Shown: piece by piece, positions 35,886 to 45,364 of the stretch | Layout of the letters: each line of letters opens with the position of its first letter | How positions within the stretch are numbered: position 1 is the first letter of the stretch | Origin: an uncultured Roseburia sp. | Lineage (GTDB): Bacteria; Bacillota; Clostridia; Lachnospirales; Lachnospiraceae | Direction of reading: 5' to 3' | NCBI GenBank assembly: GCA_934358955.1 | Contig: CAKRLC010000002.1 | Location: forward strand, 12,945 to 76,944 | DNA: 64,000 bases | Translations under genes and position numbers: made by a program | The notes under the pieces: generated by a model | Told to the model about the DNA's origin: nothing | What the model saw: the letters and a program-made list of their open reading frames with translations, nothing else | The model's database searches: none

Positions 35886-36863
35886 ATGATGGAAAATTCA
35901 GAAAAAAGACCTATGGTAATCCTGACAGGACCGACAGCAGTCGGAAAAACAGCATTGTCCATTGAACTGGCCAAGAAGATCAATGGTGCGATTATCTCGG
36001 CGGATTCCATGCAGGTATATAAATATATGGATATCGGTTCGGCGAAGATCCGACCGGAGGAGATGGATGGCGTATGCCATTATATGATTGATGAATTTGA
36101 GCCGGAAGAAGAATTTCATGTTGTAAAATTCGTGGAAAAGGCCAAAGAGTATCTGGAGCAGATTTATAGCGAAGGAAAAATCCCGATCATTGTAGGTGGA
36201 ACCGGATTTTATATTCAGGCTCTTTTATACGATATCGATTTTACAGAGCAGGAATGTGATGAGAAGTACCGGAAAGAATTAGAGCAGCTTGCTGAAGAAA
36301 AAGGCGCAGAATATCTGCATGAGATGCTAAGGCAGGTAGATCCGGCATCCGCGGAAGCAATTCATGCCAATAACCGTAAACGTGTCATCCGTGCGTTGGA
36401 ATTTTATCATTTATCCGGGAAACGGATTTCCGAACACAATGAAACAGAACGGAAAAAAGAATCTCCGTACCAGTTTGCCTATTTTGTCCTGACAGATGAC
36501 AGGGCGCATCTGTATGAGAGAATCGACAGGCGCGTCGATCTTATGATAGAACAGGGACTGGTTGAGGAAGTAAAAAAATTGAAATCAATGGGATATCATA
36601 AAGAGATGGTTTCCATGCAGGGACTTGGTTATAAAGAAATCCTTGCGTATTTAGACGGCGAGATGACATTAGAGGAAGCAGTCTATATTGTAAAAAGAGA
36701 AACAAGGCATTTTGCCAAACGGCAGCTGACCTGGTTCCGCAGGGAACGAGATGTGATCTGGTTTGATAAAAAAGCGTATGATTACGATGAGTCCCGTATT
36801 TTGAACGATATGACAGATTTACTGAAAACAAAAAATATTATCCGTTCGTTACGAAATTCATAA
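35886..36863 (+). CDS. miaA: tRNA dimethylallyltransferase
   Basis: Adds a dimethylallyl group to A37 of tRNAs reading UNN codons. The 325 residues show the P-loop ILTGPTAVGKTALSIEL (about 11-27), ISADSMQVYKYMDIGSAK (about 38-55) and VGGTGFYIQALLYDID. The start ATG 35886 is one base after the mutL stop, so coupling is likely; ATG 35889 follows immediately. In many Firmicutes hfq comes next; here the 81-nt gap to the PLP enzyme has no room for it. Confidence 0.97.
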   Translation: MMENSEKRPMVILTGPTAVGKTALSIELAKKINGAIISADSMQVYKYMDIGSAKIRPEEMDGVCHYMIDEFEPEEEFHVVKFVEKAKEYLEQIYSEGKIPIIVGGTGFYIQALLYDIDFTEQECDEKYRKELEQLAEEKGAEYLHEMLRQVDPASAEAIHANNRKRVIRALEFYHLSGKRISEHNETERKKESPYQFAYFVLTDDRAHLYERIDRRVDLMIEQGLVEEVKKLKSMGYHKEMVSMQGLGYKEILAYLDGEMTLEEAVYIVKRETRHFAKRQLTWFRRERDVIWFDKKAYDYDESRILNDMTDLLKTKNIIRSLRNS

Positions 36864-36944
36864 AAAATATAAATTGGATGATGGAAAATTTAAAATCTCA
36901 CAGGCTCCATAGCAGAATTTAAACAGAAAGGGAAACAGACAACA

Positions 36945-38243
36945 ATGAATCAGTTTTTAGAGGAACAGTATAAAAATCTTGGAATTTCAAAAGAGGTGTA
37001 TGAATTTGGTGAAAAGATAGAGGAATCTTTAAAGGAGCGCTTTGCAGAAATTGATGCAAGAGCAGAATTTAACCAGATGAAGGTTATAAAAGCAATGCAG
37101 GAAAACCGTGTCAGTGCAGAATGCTTTAATACGAGCTCAGGCTACGGATATAATGATATGGGACGTGACACACTGGAAAAAGTATACGCCTCCTGCTTTA
37201 AAGGAGAAGATGCTCTTGTCAGACCACAGATCACATGTGGAACGCATGCGTTAGCGCTGGCACTTATGTCAAACCTGCGTCCGGGAGACGAACTTTTATC
37301 CCCGGTTGGAAAGCCATATGATACGTTGGAAGAGGTGATCGGAATCCGTCCATCCAAAGGAAGTCTTGCTGAATACGGAATTTCCTACCGACAGGTTGAC
37401 CTGCTTGCAGACGGAAGCTTCGATTATGAAAATATCAAAAAAGCGATCAATGAAAAAACAAAGCTTGTTACGATCCAGAGATCCAAAGGATATGCGACAA
37501 GACCGACGTTATCTGTTACAAGGATCGGGGAACTGATCTCTTTCATCAAAGAAATCAAACCGGATGTGATCTGTATGGTAGATAACTGCTATGGTGAATT
37601 TGTAGAAGAAAAGGAGCCATTAGAGGTTGGCGCAGACATGATCGTCGGTTCCCTGATCAAAAATCCGGGCGGCGGACTGGCACCGATCGGTGGTTATATT
37701 GTCGGAAAGAAGGAATGTGTGGAAAATGCAGCGTACCGTCTGACTTCACCTGGACTTGGAAAAGAGGTTGGAGCATCCTTAGGCATTATCCAGTCCTTCT
37801 ATCAGGGCTTTTTTATGGCACCAACCGTTGTAAGCGGTGCATTAAAGGGAGCAATTTTTGCAGCAAATATTTATGAAAAGCTTGGATTTTCAGTGATTCC
37901 AAATGGTACAGAAAGCCGTCATGACATCATTCAGGCAGTCACTTTCCAGAATCCGGATGCCATGATCGCATTTTGCGAAGGGATTCAGGCAGCAGCACCT
38001 GTTGACAGCTATGTGACTCCGGAACCATGGGCAATGCCGGGGTATGACAGTGATGTTATTATGGCAGCAGGCGCATTTGTGCAGGGATCTTCCATTGAGC
38101 TGAGTGCAGATGGTCCGGTTAAACCACCATATGCAGTGTATTTCCAGGGTGGACTTACCTGGTATCATGCAAAACTTGGAATTTTGATGTCTTTACAAAA
38201 ACTTAAGGAACGAAATCTTGTTAATACAGAACTGTTATGCTAA
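36945..38243 (+). CDS. PLP-dependent methionine gamma-lyase-like protein (YnbB family)
   Basis: A 432-residue fold-type I PLP enzyme, often annotated as aluminium-resistance protein or methionine gamma-lyase family. The cofactor lysine is in GSLIKNPGGGLAPIGGYIVG (about 232-251); VDNCYGEFVEEKEP provides the PLP-binding aspartate. Activity is unproven. AAAGGGA stands upstream of ATG 36945. Its place after miaA matches the Bacillus miaA-hfq-ynbB order, minus hfq. Confidence 0.88.
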   Translation: MNQFLEEQYKNLGISKEVYEFGEKIEESLKERFAEIDARAEFNQMKVIKAMQENRVSAECFNTSSGYGYNDMGRDTLEKVYASCFKGEDALVRPQITCGTHALALALMSNLRPGDELLSPVGKPYDTLEEVIGIRPSKGSLAEYGISYRQVDLLADGSFDYENIKKAINEKTKLVTIQRSKGYATRPTLSVTRIGELISFIKEIKPDVICMVDNCYGEFVEEKEPLEVGADMIVGSLIKNPGGGLAPIGGYIVGKKECVENAAYRLTSPGLGKEVGASLGIIQSFYQGFFMAPTVVSGALKGAIFAANIYEKLGFSVIPNGTESRHDIIQAVTFQNPDAMIAFCEGIQAAAPVDSYVTPEPWAMPGYDSDVIMAAGAFVQGSSIELSADGPVKPPYAVYFQGGLTWYHAKLGILMSLQKLKERNLVNTELLC

Positions 38244-38306
38244 AATAATTAGTAGTTTTTTGATGGGCACAATAATAGGTACTTTCCGGGAGAGGGAAAG
38301 GAAAAT

Positions 38307-39002
38307 ATGTCAGATTCATTACCTACGAAAGACTTGCCGGAGTCAGAACGCCCTTATGAAAAGTTCTGGAGATCCGGTCCCGGTGCATTGAGTGATGCAG
38401 AACTTCTTGCCATCATCATTAAATCGGGGAGCAGTAAGATGACAGCAGTAGATGTCGCACGGAATTTTCTGGGGCAGAAAGAACGCAGCCTGATGAACCT
38501 GTATGAGTTATCTTTTGATGAGATGAAACAGGTGCGGGGGATCGGCAATGTGATCGCGATGCAGTTAAAGTGTATTGCAGAATTATCGACCAGAATCTCA
38601 AACACCAGACACTTTGAAGGTATTAAAATGACGAGTGCCGCAACGGTTGCTACTTACTACATGGAGCAGCTTCGGCATGAGCAGCAGGAGAAACTGATTG
38701 TCTGCATGTTTGATAATAAGTGTAAATGGCTTGGAGATGCAGTGGTTTCGATCGGGAGCGTCAATGCTTCTATTGCGCCGCCAAGAGAGATCTTCTTAAA
38801 GGCACTTGAGAAAAAGGCAGTCCATATTGTGATGATCCATAATCATCCGAGTGGAAATGCGGTTCCGTCCGGTGCAGATGACACTGCGACAGCAAGAATT
38901 GCAGAAGCAGGGAAGCTGCTTGGCATTACACTGTCAGACCATATTATCATCGGGGACTGTTCTTATTACAGTTACCGGGAAGCAGGATATTTAACGGAAT
39001 AA
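38307..39002 (+). CDS. radC: RadC/YsxA family JAB-domain protein
   Basis: A 231-residue protein with an N-terminal helix-hairpin-helix-like UPF0758 region (ALSDAELLAIIIKSGS, KQVRGIGNVIAMQLK) and a C-terminal JAMM/MPN+ metalloprotease fold with the zinc motif HNHPSGNAVPSGAD (about 178-191). The old link to DNA repair is doubtful and the substrate unknown. It directly precedes mreB, as in Bacillus and many Firmicutes. A GAGAGGGAAAGGA-type ribosome site lies before ATG 38307. Confidence 0.94.
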   Translation: MSDSLPTKDLPESERPYEKFWRSGPGALSDAELLAIIIKSGSSKMTAVDVARNFLGQKERSLMNLYELSFDEMKQVRGIGNVIAMQLKCIAELSTRISNTRHFEGIKMTSAATVATYYMEQLRHEQQEKLIVCMFDNKCKWLGDAVVSIGSVNASIAPPREIFLKALEKKAVHIVMIHNHPSGNAVPSGADDTATARIAEAGKLLGITLSDHIIIGDCSYYSYREAGYLTE

Positions 39003-39019
39003 GATACGAGGAAGAAAAA

Positions 39020-40036
39020 ATGAACAGTAATGTATATGGAATTGATCTTGGAACATGCAATATGAAGATTTATTGCAAGTCCTCCAACAAAATTTTAAAC
39101 GAGAAAAATACGATCGCGCTGGTAAAGAAAGACCAGATTTACGCATATGGTGACGCAGCCTACGCAATGTATGAAAAAGCACCAGAGACGATTAACGTTA
39201 CATTTCCGGTGATCAGCGGTGTAATTGCAGACTTTAATAATCTGCAGAATATGCTGCAGCTTTATCTTGAAGAACATATGAAAGGAAAAATCCGTGGAGC
39301 AGAATTTATCGTTGCAGTTCCAACGGATATTACAGATGTAGAAAAGAGAGCTTTCTTTGAGATGTTCTATAAGAGCAAATTAAAACCAAAGAGTGTGCTG
39401 CTTTGTGAAAAGCCAATTGCAGATGCAGTTGGATTGGGGCTCGATGTCAATGAACCGACCGGAATTATGATCGTAGACATCGGTGCAGACACAACAGAGA
39501 TCTCTGTGATTTCCCTTGGCGGACTCGTATTAAGTGATCTGCTTCATTTTGGCGGAAACCGCATTGATGAATCGATCGTTACCTATGTAAAACGTAAATA
39601 CAATCTTGTGATCGGACAAAAGACAGCGCAGTCTTTGAAAGAAGCTCTCGGTTCCGGCATTCCTGGAAATACAGACACCATGGTGATCGTTGGCCGTGAT
39701 GTTGTGAGCGGACTTCCGATTGAGATGGAGATTGGCGGCGATGTGATCTATGAGGCGATCAAGGACAATCTGAATACAATCTGTAATTCTATTAAGATGA
39801 TCCTGGAAAAGACACCACCGGAGCTTGCAAAGGATATTATCCATTCCGGAATTTATATCACAGGAGGAAGCTCCAAGATCCATAATCTCGACCAGCTGTT
39901 CCGTGAAATCTCAGGTATAGAAATTAATACCTGTGAAGAACCGGAGGAATGTGTGGTGCGTGGTCTTGTGAAGATCGTCAGTGACCAGAAGTATAAGCAT
40001 CTCGCATTCAGCATGAAAAATAAAATTTTAAGATAA
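39020..40036 (+). CDS. mreB: MreB-like bacterial actin
   Basis: A 338-residue actin-like ATPase that organises lateral wall synthesis beneath the membrane. Phosphate-1 motif YGIDLGTCNMKIY (about 5-17), phosphate-2 VDIGADTTEISVISLGG (about 154-170) and adenosine motif YITGGSSKIHNL (about 284-295) are all recognisable. The first motif departs from the usual DLGTANTLIY, and the protein as a whole looks divergent from canonical MreB, so it could be an Mbl/MreBH-type paralogue. The arrangement with mreC and mreD directly downstream supports the shape-determining role. Confidence 0.9.
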   Translation: MNSNVYGIDLGTCNMKIYCKSSNKILNEKNTIALVKKDQIYAYGDAAYAMYEKAPETINVTFPVISGVIADFNNLQNMLQLYLEEHMKGKIRGAEFIVAVPTDITDVEKRAFFEMFYKSKLKPKSVLLCEKPIADAVGLGLDVNEPTGIMIVDIGADTTEISVISLGGLVLSDLLHFGGNRIDESIVTYVKRKYNLVIGQKTAQSLKEALGSGIPGNTDTMVIVGRDVVSGLPIEMEIGGDVIYEAIKDNLNTICNSIKMILEKTPPELAKDIIHSGIYITGGSSKIHNLDQLFREISGIEINTCEEPEECVVRGLVKIVSDQKYKHLAFSMKNKILR

Positions 40037-40060
40037 ATAAAGTAGAAATTGAGGGATGGC

Positions 40061-40915
40061 ATGAGACGTAAATCAAAATTTACAATTCCTGCAAAATACC
40101 TGTTTTTGATAATGTCAGGAGTCTGTATTATCGTTATGCTGCTCAGTTTTACTCTGAACATATCCGGTGGTCCGCTTAATACGGCAGCCGGTTATGTTTT
40201 TATCCCAATGCAGGAGGGAATCAACAGAGTTGGAAGCTGGGTAACGGAAAAAGCGGATAACCTGAAAAACCTGAGCGATGTCATGGATGAAAACGAGCAG
40301 CTTCGGGCAAAAGTAGATGAATTGACAACTGAGCTGAATACGGTGAAGTTAGAGCAGTATGAGTTGGATAATTTGCGAAATCTGTATGAACTGGATCAGA
40401 AATATCCGAGTTATAAAAAGGTTGCTGCAAACGTAATCGGAAAAAACAGCGGAAACTGGTTTACTTCTTTTACGATTGATAAGGGAAGCAAGGATGGGAT
40501 CGAAGTGGATATGAACGTGATCGCAGGCAGTGGACTTGTCGGGATCGTAACCGATGTTGGTCCAAATTATGCCAAGGTTACAACCATTATTAATGATACA
40601 AGCAAAGTCAGTGGAATGGTAACAACAACATCCGATAATCTGATCGTATCCGGAAGCCTTCAGAATATGAATGAGAATATGGTGATCGACTTCAGTGATC
40701 TCAATGATAAAAATGACAAGGTTTCTGTGAATGATCCTGTCGTGACCTCAGCAGTATCTTCTAATTATCAGCAGGGAATTCTGATCGGTTATATCAGTTC
40801 GATCGAGACAGATTCCAATAATCTTACAAAATCAGGAACGATCACTCCGGCTGTTGATTTCGAACACATCGAAGAAGTTCTTGTGATCTTAAATAAGAAA
40901 CAGAAAATCAATTAG
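40061..40915 (+). CDS. mreC: Rod shape-determining protein MreC
   Basis: About 284 residues. A basic N-terminus is followed by a single TM helix (about 14-35), a coiled coil (about 65-110; LSDVMDENEQLRAKVDEL) and the extracytoplasmic double beta-barrel domain (about 125-275; ANVIGKNSGNWFTSFTIDKG and VDMNVIAGSGLVGIVTDVG are family-typical). MreC links MreB to the PBPs. ATG 40061 is chosen because GAGGGATGG sits just ahead; the TTG at 40049 would lie within that site. Confidence 0.95.
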   Translation: MRRKSKFTIPAKYLFLIMSGVCIIVMLLSFTLNISGGPLNTAAGYVFIPMQEGINRVGSWVTEKADNLKNLSDVMDENEQLRAKVDELTTELNTVKLEQYELDNLRNLYELDQKYPSYKKVAANVIGKNSGNWFTSFTIDKGSKDGIEVDMNVIAGSGLVGIVTDVGPNYAKVTTIINDTSKVSGMVTTTSDNLIVSGSLQNMNENMVIDFSDLNDKNDKVSVNDPVVTSAVSSNYQQGILIGYISSIETDSNNLTKSGTITPAVDFEHIEEVLVILNKKQKIN

Positions 40916-40930
40916 GACAGGAGGCTTTAT

Positions 40931-41449
40931 ATGCGAAGAAAAATAGCTGTCTTTTTGATCATTGTGGTCTGCTATTTGCTGCAGAGTTCTGTTTTCCAGG
41001 CAATTTCTTTTGCATCGATCACTCCAAACCTTATGATCGTGATCGTATCTGCATTTGGGTTTATGCGGGGAAAAAAAGAAGGACTTTGGATTGGATTTTT
41101 TTGCGGACTGATTTTAGATATTTTTACCGGAAGTGTCATAGGTTTTTATGCGCTGCTTTATATGTTCATTGGATATGTGAATGGGTTTTTCAGAAAACTC
41201 TTTTATCCGGAGGATATTAAGCTGCCGATGCTTTTGATCGCAGGAAGTGATGTGGTCTGTAGTCTGATCATTTACTTTTTCATGTTTTTGTTCCGCGGAA
41301 AGTTCCAGTTTGGCTACTATCTCTGGAATATTATCCTTCCGGAACTGGTTTACACAATGGTAGTTACCATATTTTTATATTTTATCATTCTGAAAATTAA
41401 TCAGAAGCTTGAATCAATAGAAAAAAGGAGTGCTGCAAAGTTTGTTTGA
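40931..41449 (+). CDS. mreD: Rod shape-determining protein MreD
   Basis: A 172-residue membrane protein with five to six hydrophobic helices. The segment SVFQAISFASITPNLMIVIV and the GFFCGLILDIFTG motif are typical of MreD. It forms the membrane part of the elongasome. GGAGG lies ahead of ATG 40931, 15 nt after the mreC stop. It overlaps the following PBP gene by 8 nt if TTG 41442 is used. Confidence 0.92.
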   Translation: MRRKIAVFLIIVVCYLLQSSVFQAISFASITPNLMIVIVSAFGFMRGKKEGLWIGFFCGLILDIFTGSVIGFYALLYMFIGYVNGFFRKLFYPEDIKLPMLLIAGSDVVCSLIIYFFMFLFRGKFQFGYYLWNIILPELVYTMVVTIFLYFIILKINQKLESIEKRSAAKFV

Positions 41450-44273
41450 GAATATTAAGGAATTTTTCCGGGCAATCACAAAGTCCAGGCTGCTTGTAGC
41501 GGGAACGGTTATGGTATGCCTGTTTTCCATATTGTTAGTCCGGATGTTCCAGCTTCAGATATTAAAAGGGGAAGAGTATCAGAACAACTATACATTAAAA
41601 ATCGTAAAAGAACGTACCTTAAACAGTACGCGTGGACGTATTTTAGACCGGAACGGAGAAGTTCTTGCATACAATGAGCTTGCTTATTCTGTGACGATCG
41701 AAGACAGTGGTTCCTATGGTTCCAACGATGAAAAACATGCTTCGCTGAATGCAGAAATTGCAGAGATCGTATCCAACCTGGAAAAAAACGGGGATGCGAT
41801 CTCAAACAGCTTTAAAATAACAAGAAATATGGATGGCACTTATGAGTATAATGTCTCGGGGACATCTTTGAAGAGATTTCTTGCTGATGTGTTCGGTAAA
41901 ACATCGTACGCTGATCTGCAATATGACAAAAAGCTTGGATTTAACCAGGCAGAAGCAACGGCAGAACAGGTAATAAAGTATTTAAAAACAGGACGATTCT
42001 ATGTCAGTGATGAATACTCAGATGAGATGGCATATAAGATCATTGTGGTACGGTACGCAATGTCAGAGAACAGCTTTCAGAAGTATATTTCGACAACGAT
42101 CGCAACCGATGTGTCAGAGGAGTCTGTTGCTTATATCAGCGAAAATGCTTCACAGCTGCAGGGTGTTGAAGTTGTGGCAGATACCATTCGTAAATATGAT
42201 GATCCGGAATATTTTGCTTCAATCATCGGTTATACCGGAAAAATATCAACGGAAGAGTATGACAGCCTTTCAAAAGAAAGTGACAATTATACGTTAAATG
42301 ATGTGGTTGGAAAAGCCGGCATCGAACAGGTCATGGATGAAACATTGCAGGGACAGAAGGGCTATGAAAAGTTATATGTAGATTATCTGGGGAAAGAAGT
42401 TAAGGTAATCGAGAGGGAAGAGCCATCTGCAGGAAATGATGTTTATCTTTCCATTGACAAGAATCTTCAGGTTGCAGCGTATGATCTTTTGGAGCAGGAA
42501 ATTGCAGGAATCGTCTATTCTAATATTGAAAACGGTGGATCTGAGATGAAAATTCCGATCACCGATGTTTATTTTGCACTGTTGAATAACAATGTGATCG
42601 ATCTGGAGGCATTTGCAAAAGAGGATGCTACTGAAAATGAAAAAGGGGTATATCAGATTTTTGCTTCCAGACAGAATGCAGTGATCGGAAGCATAGAAGC
42701 AGAAATGCGTGGAGCAAGTGCAACGGCATTTGGAACTTTGAATGATGAGAATCAGGATTACGTAACGTATATTATCAATATGCTGAAAGAGAAAAAGATC
42801 CTTTTAAATAAGTTGATCGATAAATCGGACAGCACATACCAGGCATGGCAGAGTGGTACGATCAGCATGCAGGAATATCTTGAGTATGCAATTTCTCAGA
42901 ACTGGATTGATATCACACAGTTTACAATTGATGAAAAGTACGCGGATTCGACAGAAATTTACGATGCATTGTGTGATTATATTATGGATGAGATCTCCAC
43001 AGACAGAGAATTTTCCAAACTCATTTATAAGTATCTGGTGAACAGTGGGGCAATCAGTGGCAAGCAGCTTTGTCTGATCCTGTATGATCAGGGTGTGCTT
43101 TCTTATGATGCAGAAGAGATTGCGTCTCTTCAGTCCGGCGCAGTTGGTGCAGTTGGTTTTCTGAAAGAAAAGATCAAGAATCTTGAAATCACACCTGCAC
43201 AGCTGGCATTGGATCCATGTTCCGGTTCCTGTGTTATTACAGACACAAAAACAGGCGAATTGCTGGCCATGGTCAGCTATCCGGGATACGATAATAACCG
43301 GCTTGCAAATACGGTTGATGCAGAATATTATGCAAAGCTGAATACGGACCTGTCCAAACCGCTTTATAATTTTGCGACACAGGAAAAGACAGCACCGGGT
43401 TCTACTTTTAAAATGGTTTCTTCTGTTGCCGGACTTGCTACAGGAGTGATCACAGCAAATACGCAGATTATGGATAATGGTATTTATGAAAATATCAGCA
43501 ACCATCCAAGATGCTGGGCATTAAATCATGGATACACACATGGACTGATCAATGTGTCAGAGGCACTGAGAGACTCCTGCAACTACTTTTTCTATGAGGT
43601 TGGTTACCGTCTTAGTACAAATAATTATACCAGCAGCTATGATGACCCGACGGGTATCGCAAAGATCCAGGAATATGCAGGACTTCTTGGGCTGAACGAA
43701 ACAACCGGTGTAGAGATTGAGGAAAATGCGCCACAGATCGCCGATCAGTATCCGGTCATGGCCGCAATCGGACAGAGTAATAACAACTATGCAACAGTGC
43801 AGCTGGGCAGATATGTGACGGCAATTGCAAATGGTGGAACAGTATATAAATATACACTGCTCAACCGTGTATGTGATTCGGATGGCAAAGTACTCGAAAC
43901 ATATGAGCCGGAGATAAGAAATCAGGTTGATGTGTTAGACAGCAGTCAGTGGGATGCTATTCACTACGGAATGCGAATGGTAGTTGAGAATCTTTCCAAC
44001 TTTGATGATTTCCCTATTGAGGTTGCAGGAAAAACGGGTACTGCACAGCAGAGCCCGAATCGACCAAACCATGCGTTATTTGTGGGGTATGCACCGTATA
44101 ATGATCCGGAGATTTCTATTGCAACCCGTATTGCATTCGGATATACATCCCATAATGCAGCTGAATACGCCAAGAATGTGTTTGCGTATTACTTTGGCAC
44201 GGAAAGTACAGATGAACTGCTGAATGGACAGGCAGCAAATGTTGGAGATTCATCAAACAGCTTCAATGATTAA
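41442..44273 (+). CDS. Class B penicillin-binding protein 2 (elongasome transpeptidase) with large insertion
   Basis: About 943 residues, well above the usual 600-720. It has a short cytoplasmic end, one TM helix (about 14-35), and the pedestal domain with STRGRILDRNGEVLAYNE. The transpeptidase domain has SxxK in PGSTFKMVSSVAG near 652, SxN in RDSCNYFFYEVG near 711 and KTGT near 863. Between the pedestal (ending near 365) and the transpeptidase start GSCVITDTKTGELLAMVSYP (near 595) lie about 200 extra, largely helical and acidic residues. Start: AAGGAG is 11 nt before TTG 41442; GTG 41430 is too close to the site. It follows mreBCD and precedes minDE-rodA, so it is most likely the RodA partner. 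Confidence 0.93.
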   Translation: MFENIKEFFRAITKSRLLVAGTVMVCLFSILLVRMFQLQILKGEEYQNNYTLKIVKERTLNSTRGRILDRNGEVLAYNELAYSVTIEDSGSYGSNDEKHASLNAEIAEIVSNLEKNGDAISNSFKITRNMDGTYEYNVSGTSLKRFLADVFGKTSYADLQYDKKLGFNQAEATAEQVIKYLKTGRFYVSDEYSDEMAYKIIVVRYAMSENSFQKYISTTIATDVSEESVAYISENASQLQGVEVVADTIRKYDDPEYFASIIGYTGKISTEEYDSLSKESDNYTLNDVVGKAGIEQVMDETLQGQKGYEKLYVDYLGKEVKVIEREEPSAGNDVYLSIDKNLQVAAYDLLEQEIAGIVYSNIENGGSEMKIPITDVYFALLNNNVIDLEAFAKEDATENEKGVYQIFASRQNAVIGSIEAEMRGASATAFGTLNDENQDYVTYIINMLKEKKILLNKLIDKSDSTYQAWQSGTISMQEYLEYAISQNWIDITQFTIDEKYADSTEIYDALCDYIMDEISTDREFSKLIYKYLVNSGAISGKQLCLILYDQGVLSYDAEEIASLQSGAVGAVGFLKEKIKNLEITPAQLALDPCSGSCVITDTKTGELLAMVSYPGYDNNRLANTVDAEYYAKLNTDLSKPLYNFATQEKTAPGSTFKMVSSVAGLATGVITANTQIMDNGIYENISNHPRCWALNHGYTHGLINVSEALRDSCNYFFYEVGYRLSTNNYTSSYDDPTGIAKIQEYAGLLGLNETTGVEIEENAPQIADQYPVMAAIGQSNNNYATVQLGRYVTAIANGGTVYKYTLLNRVCDSDGKVLETYEPEIRNQVDVLDSSQWDAIHYGMRMVVENLSNFDDFPIEVAGKTGTAQQSPNRPNHALFVGYAPYNDPEISIATRIAFGYTSHNAAEYAKNVFAYYFGTESTDELLNGQAANVGDSSNSFND

Positions 44274-44294
44274 TCATAAGGAGGTCTCACTTTC

Positions 44295-45128
44295 ATGGGT
44301 GAAGTGATCACTTTCACTTCAGGAAAAGGCGGCGTTGGAAAAACAACTACAACGGCCAACGTCGGGGCAGGACTTTCACTATTTGAGAAAAAAATAATCC
44401 TGATCGACACCGATATCGGACTTCGTAATCTGGATGTGGTTATGGGATTAGAAAATCGGATTGTATACAATCTGGTTGATGTACTTACAGGAAAATGCAG
44501 AATAAAACAGGCAGTGATACGGGATAAAAAATACCCGAATCTGTCTGTGATCCCATCAGCGTGTGTACGTGAACGGGACAGACTTTCCGGTGCTGCGATG
44601 AGGCATCTTTTAGAGGAACTAAAGGAGAGCTATGATTATATTCTGATCGACAGTCCGGCAGGAATTGACAGTGGCTTTGACCTTGCCGTATGTGGCGCTG
44701 ACCGTATCGTTGTTGTAACAACCCCACAAGTGGCGTCTGTTCATGACGCAGATTGTGTTTTAAGGTTACTGAAAAGACGTAACGGTGTACAACCGGAAAT
44801 TCTGATCAATTCATTTCGGAAACAGATGGCAAAAGACGGAAATATGTTGCAGATTTCAGATATTTGTGAATTGCTGAATGCGAAGTTACTTGGTGTTGTA
44901 CCAGAGGATGATACGATCATCGTTGCACAGAACCATGGTGAAAGCATGATGGGACACCGGTCGGTTTCACAAGACTGCTATAGAAATATATGCAGGCGGA
45001 TCCTGGGGGAAGAAATTCCGATTTCTGATTATTTTAAAGAAAACGGTTATTTCCGGAGGCTCTTCTGGAAAAGAAATGAGGCAAAAACGCCGTCTGGTAA
45101 AGCTCCGCAAAAAGTTATCCATCTGTAG
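44295..45128 (+). CDS. minD: Septum site-determining protein MinD
   Basis: A 277-residue deviant Walker A ATPase that binds the membrane and controls division-site placement. Deviant P-loop GKGGVGKTTTTANVG is at about 10-24, LIDTDIGLRNLDVVMGLENR (about 37-56) and DYILIDSPAGIDSGFDLAVC follow. The C-terminus ends with an amphipathic, aromatic-basic stretch (GYFRRLFWKRNE) suitable for membrane targeting. GGAGG lies about 10 nt ahead of ATG. minE follows by 17 nt; minC is not in the window. Confidence 0.96.
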   Translation: MGEVITFTSGKGGVGKTTTTANVGAGLSLFEKKIILIDTDIGLRNLDVVMGLENRIVYNLVDVLTGKCRIKQAVIRDKKYPNLSVIPSACVRERDRLSGAAMRHLLEELKESYDYILIDSPAGIDSGFDLAVCGADRIVVVTTPQVASVHDADCVLRLLKRRNGVQPEILINSFRKQMAKDGNMLQISDICELLNAKLLGVVPEDDTIIVAQNHGESMMGHRSVSQDCYRNICRRILGEEIPISDYFKENGYFRRLFWKRNEAKTPSGKAPQKVIHL

Positions 45129-45145
45129 CAGAAATGGAGGAAGCT

Positions 45146-45364
45146 ATGAAGAATCATTCTGTCACTGCTGCAAAAGAACGTCTGAAATATATGATACGTT
45201 ATGAAAACAATATTTTAGACGAAGATACAACAAATGGGATCCGGTGTGAGATTGAAAAAATTATCCGTAAATACATTGACGTGGAACCAGAAAACATAGA
45301 GATAAAAGTTATTTTAAAAGATTACAAAAAGAGAGAATCAGAATGTTTAAACAATACAAACTGA
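45146..45364 (+). CDS. minE: Cell division topological specificity factor MinE (short form)
   Basis: About 72 residues. The core VTAAKERLKYMIRYE matches the MinD-contact helix and CEIEKIIRKYIDVEPENIEIKV the beta-strand dimer domain. It lacks most of the N-terminal membrane-targeting sequence seen in E. coli MinE. GGAGG is 5 nt before ATG 45146; the ATG at 45134 lies across the ribosome site and is less likely. Its end overlaps the rodA start by 22 nt. Confidence 0.9.
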   Translation: MKNHSVTAAKERLKYMIRYENNILDEDTTNGIRCEIEKIIRKYIDVEPENIEIKVILKDYKKRESECLNNTN

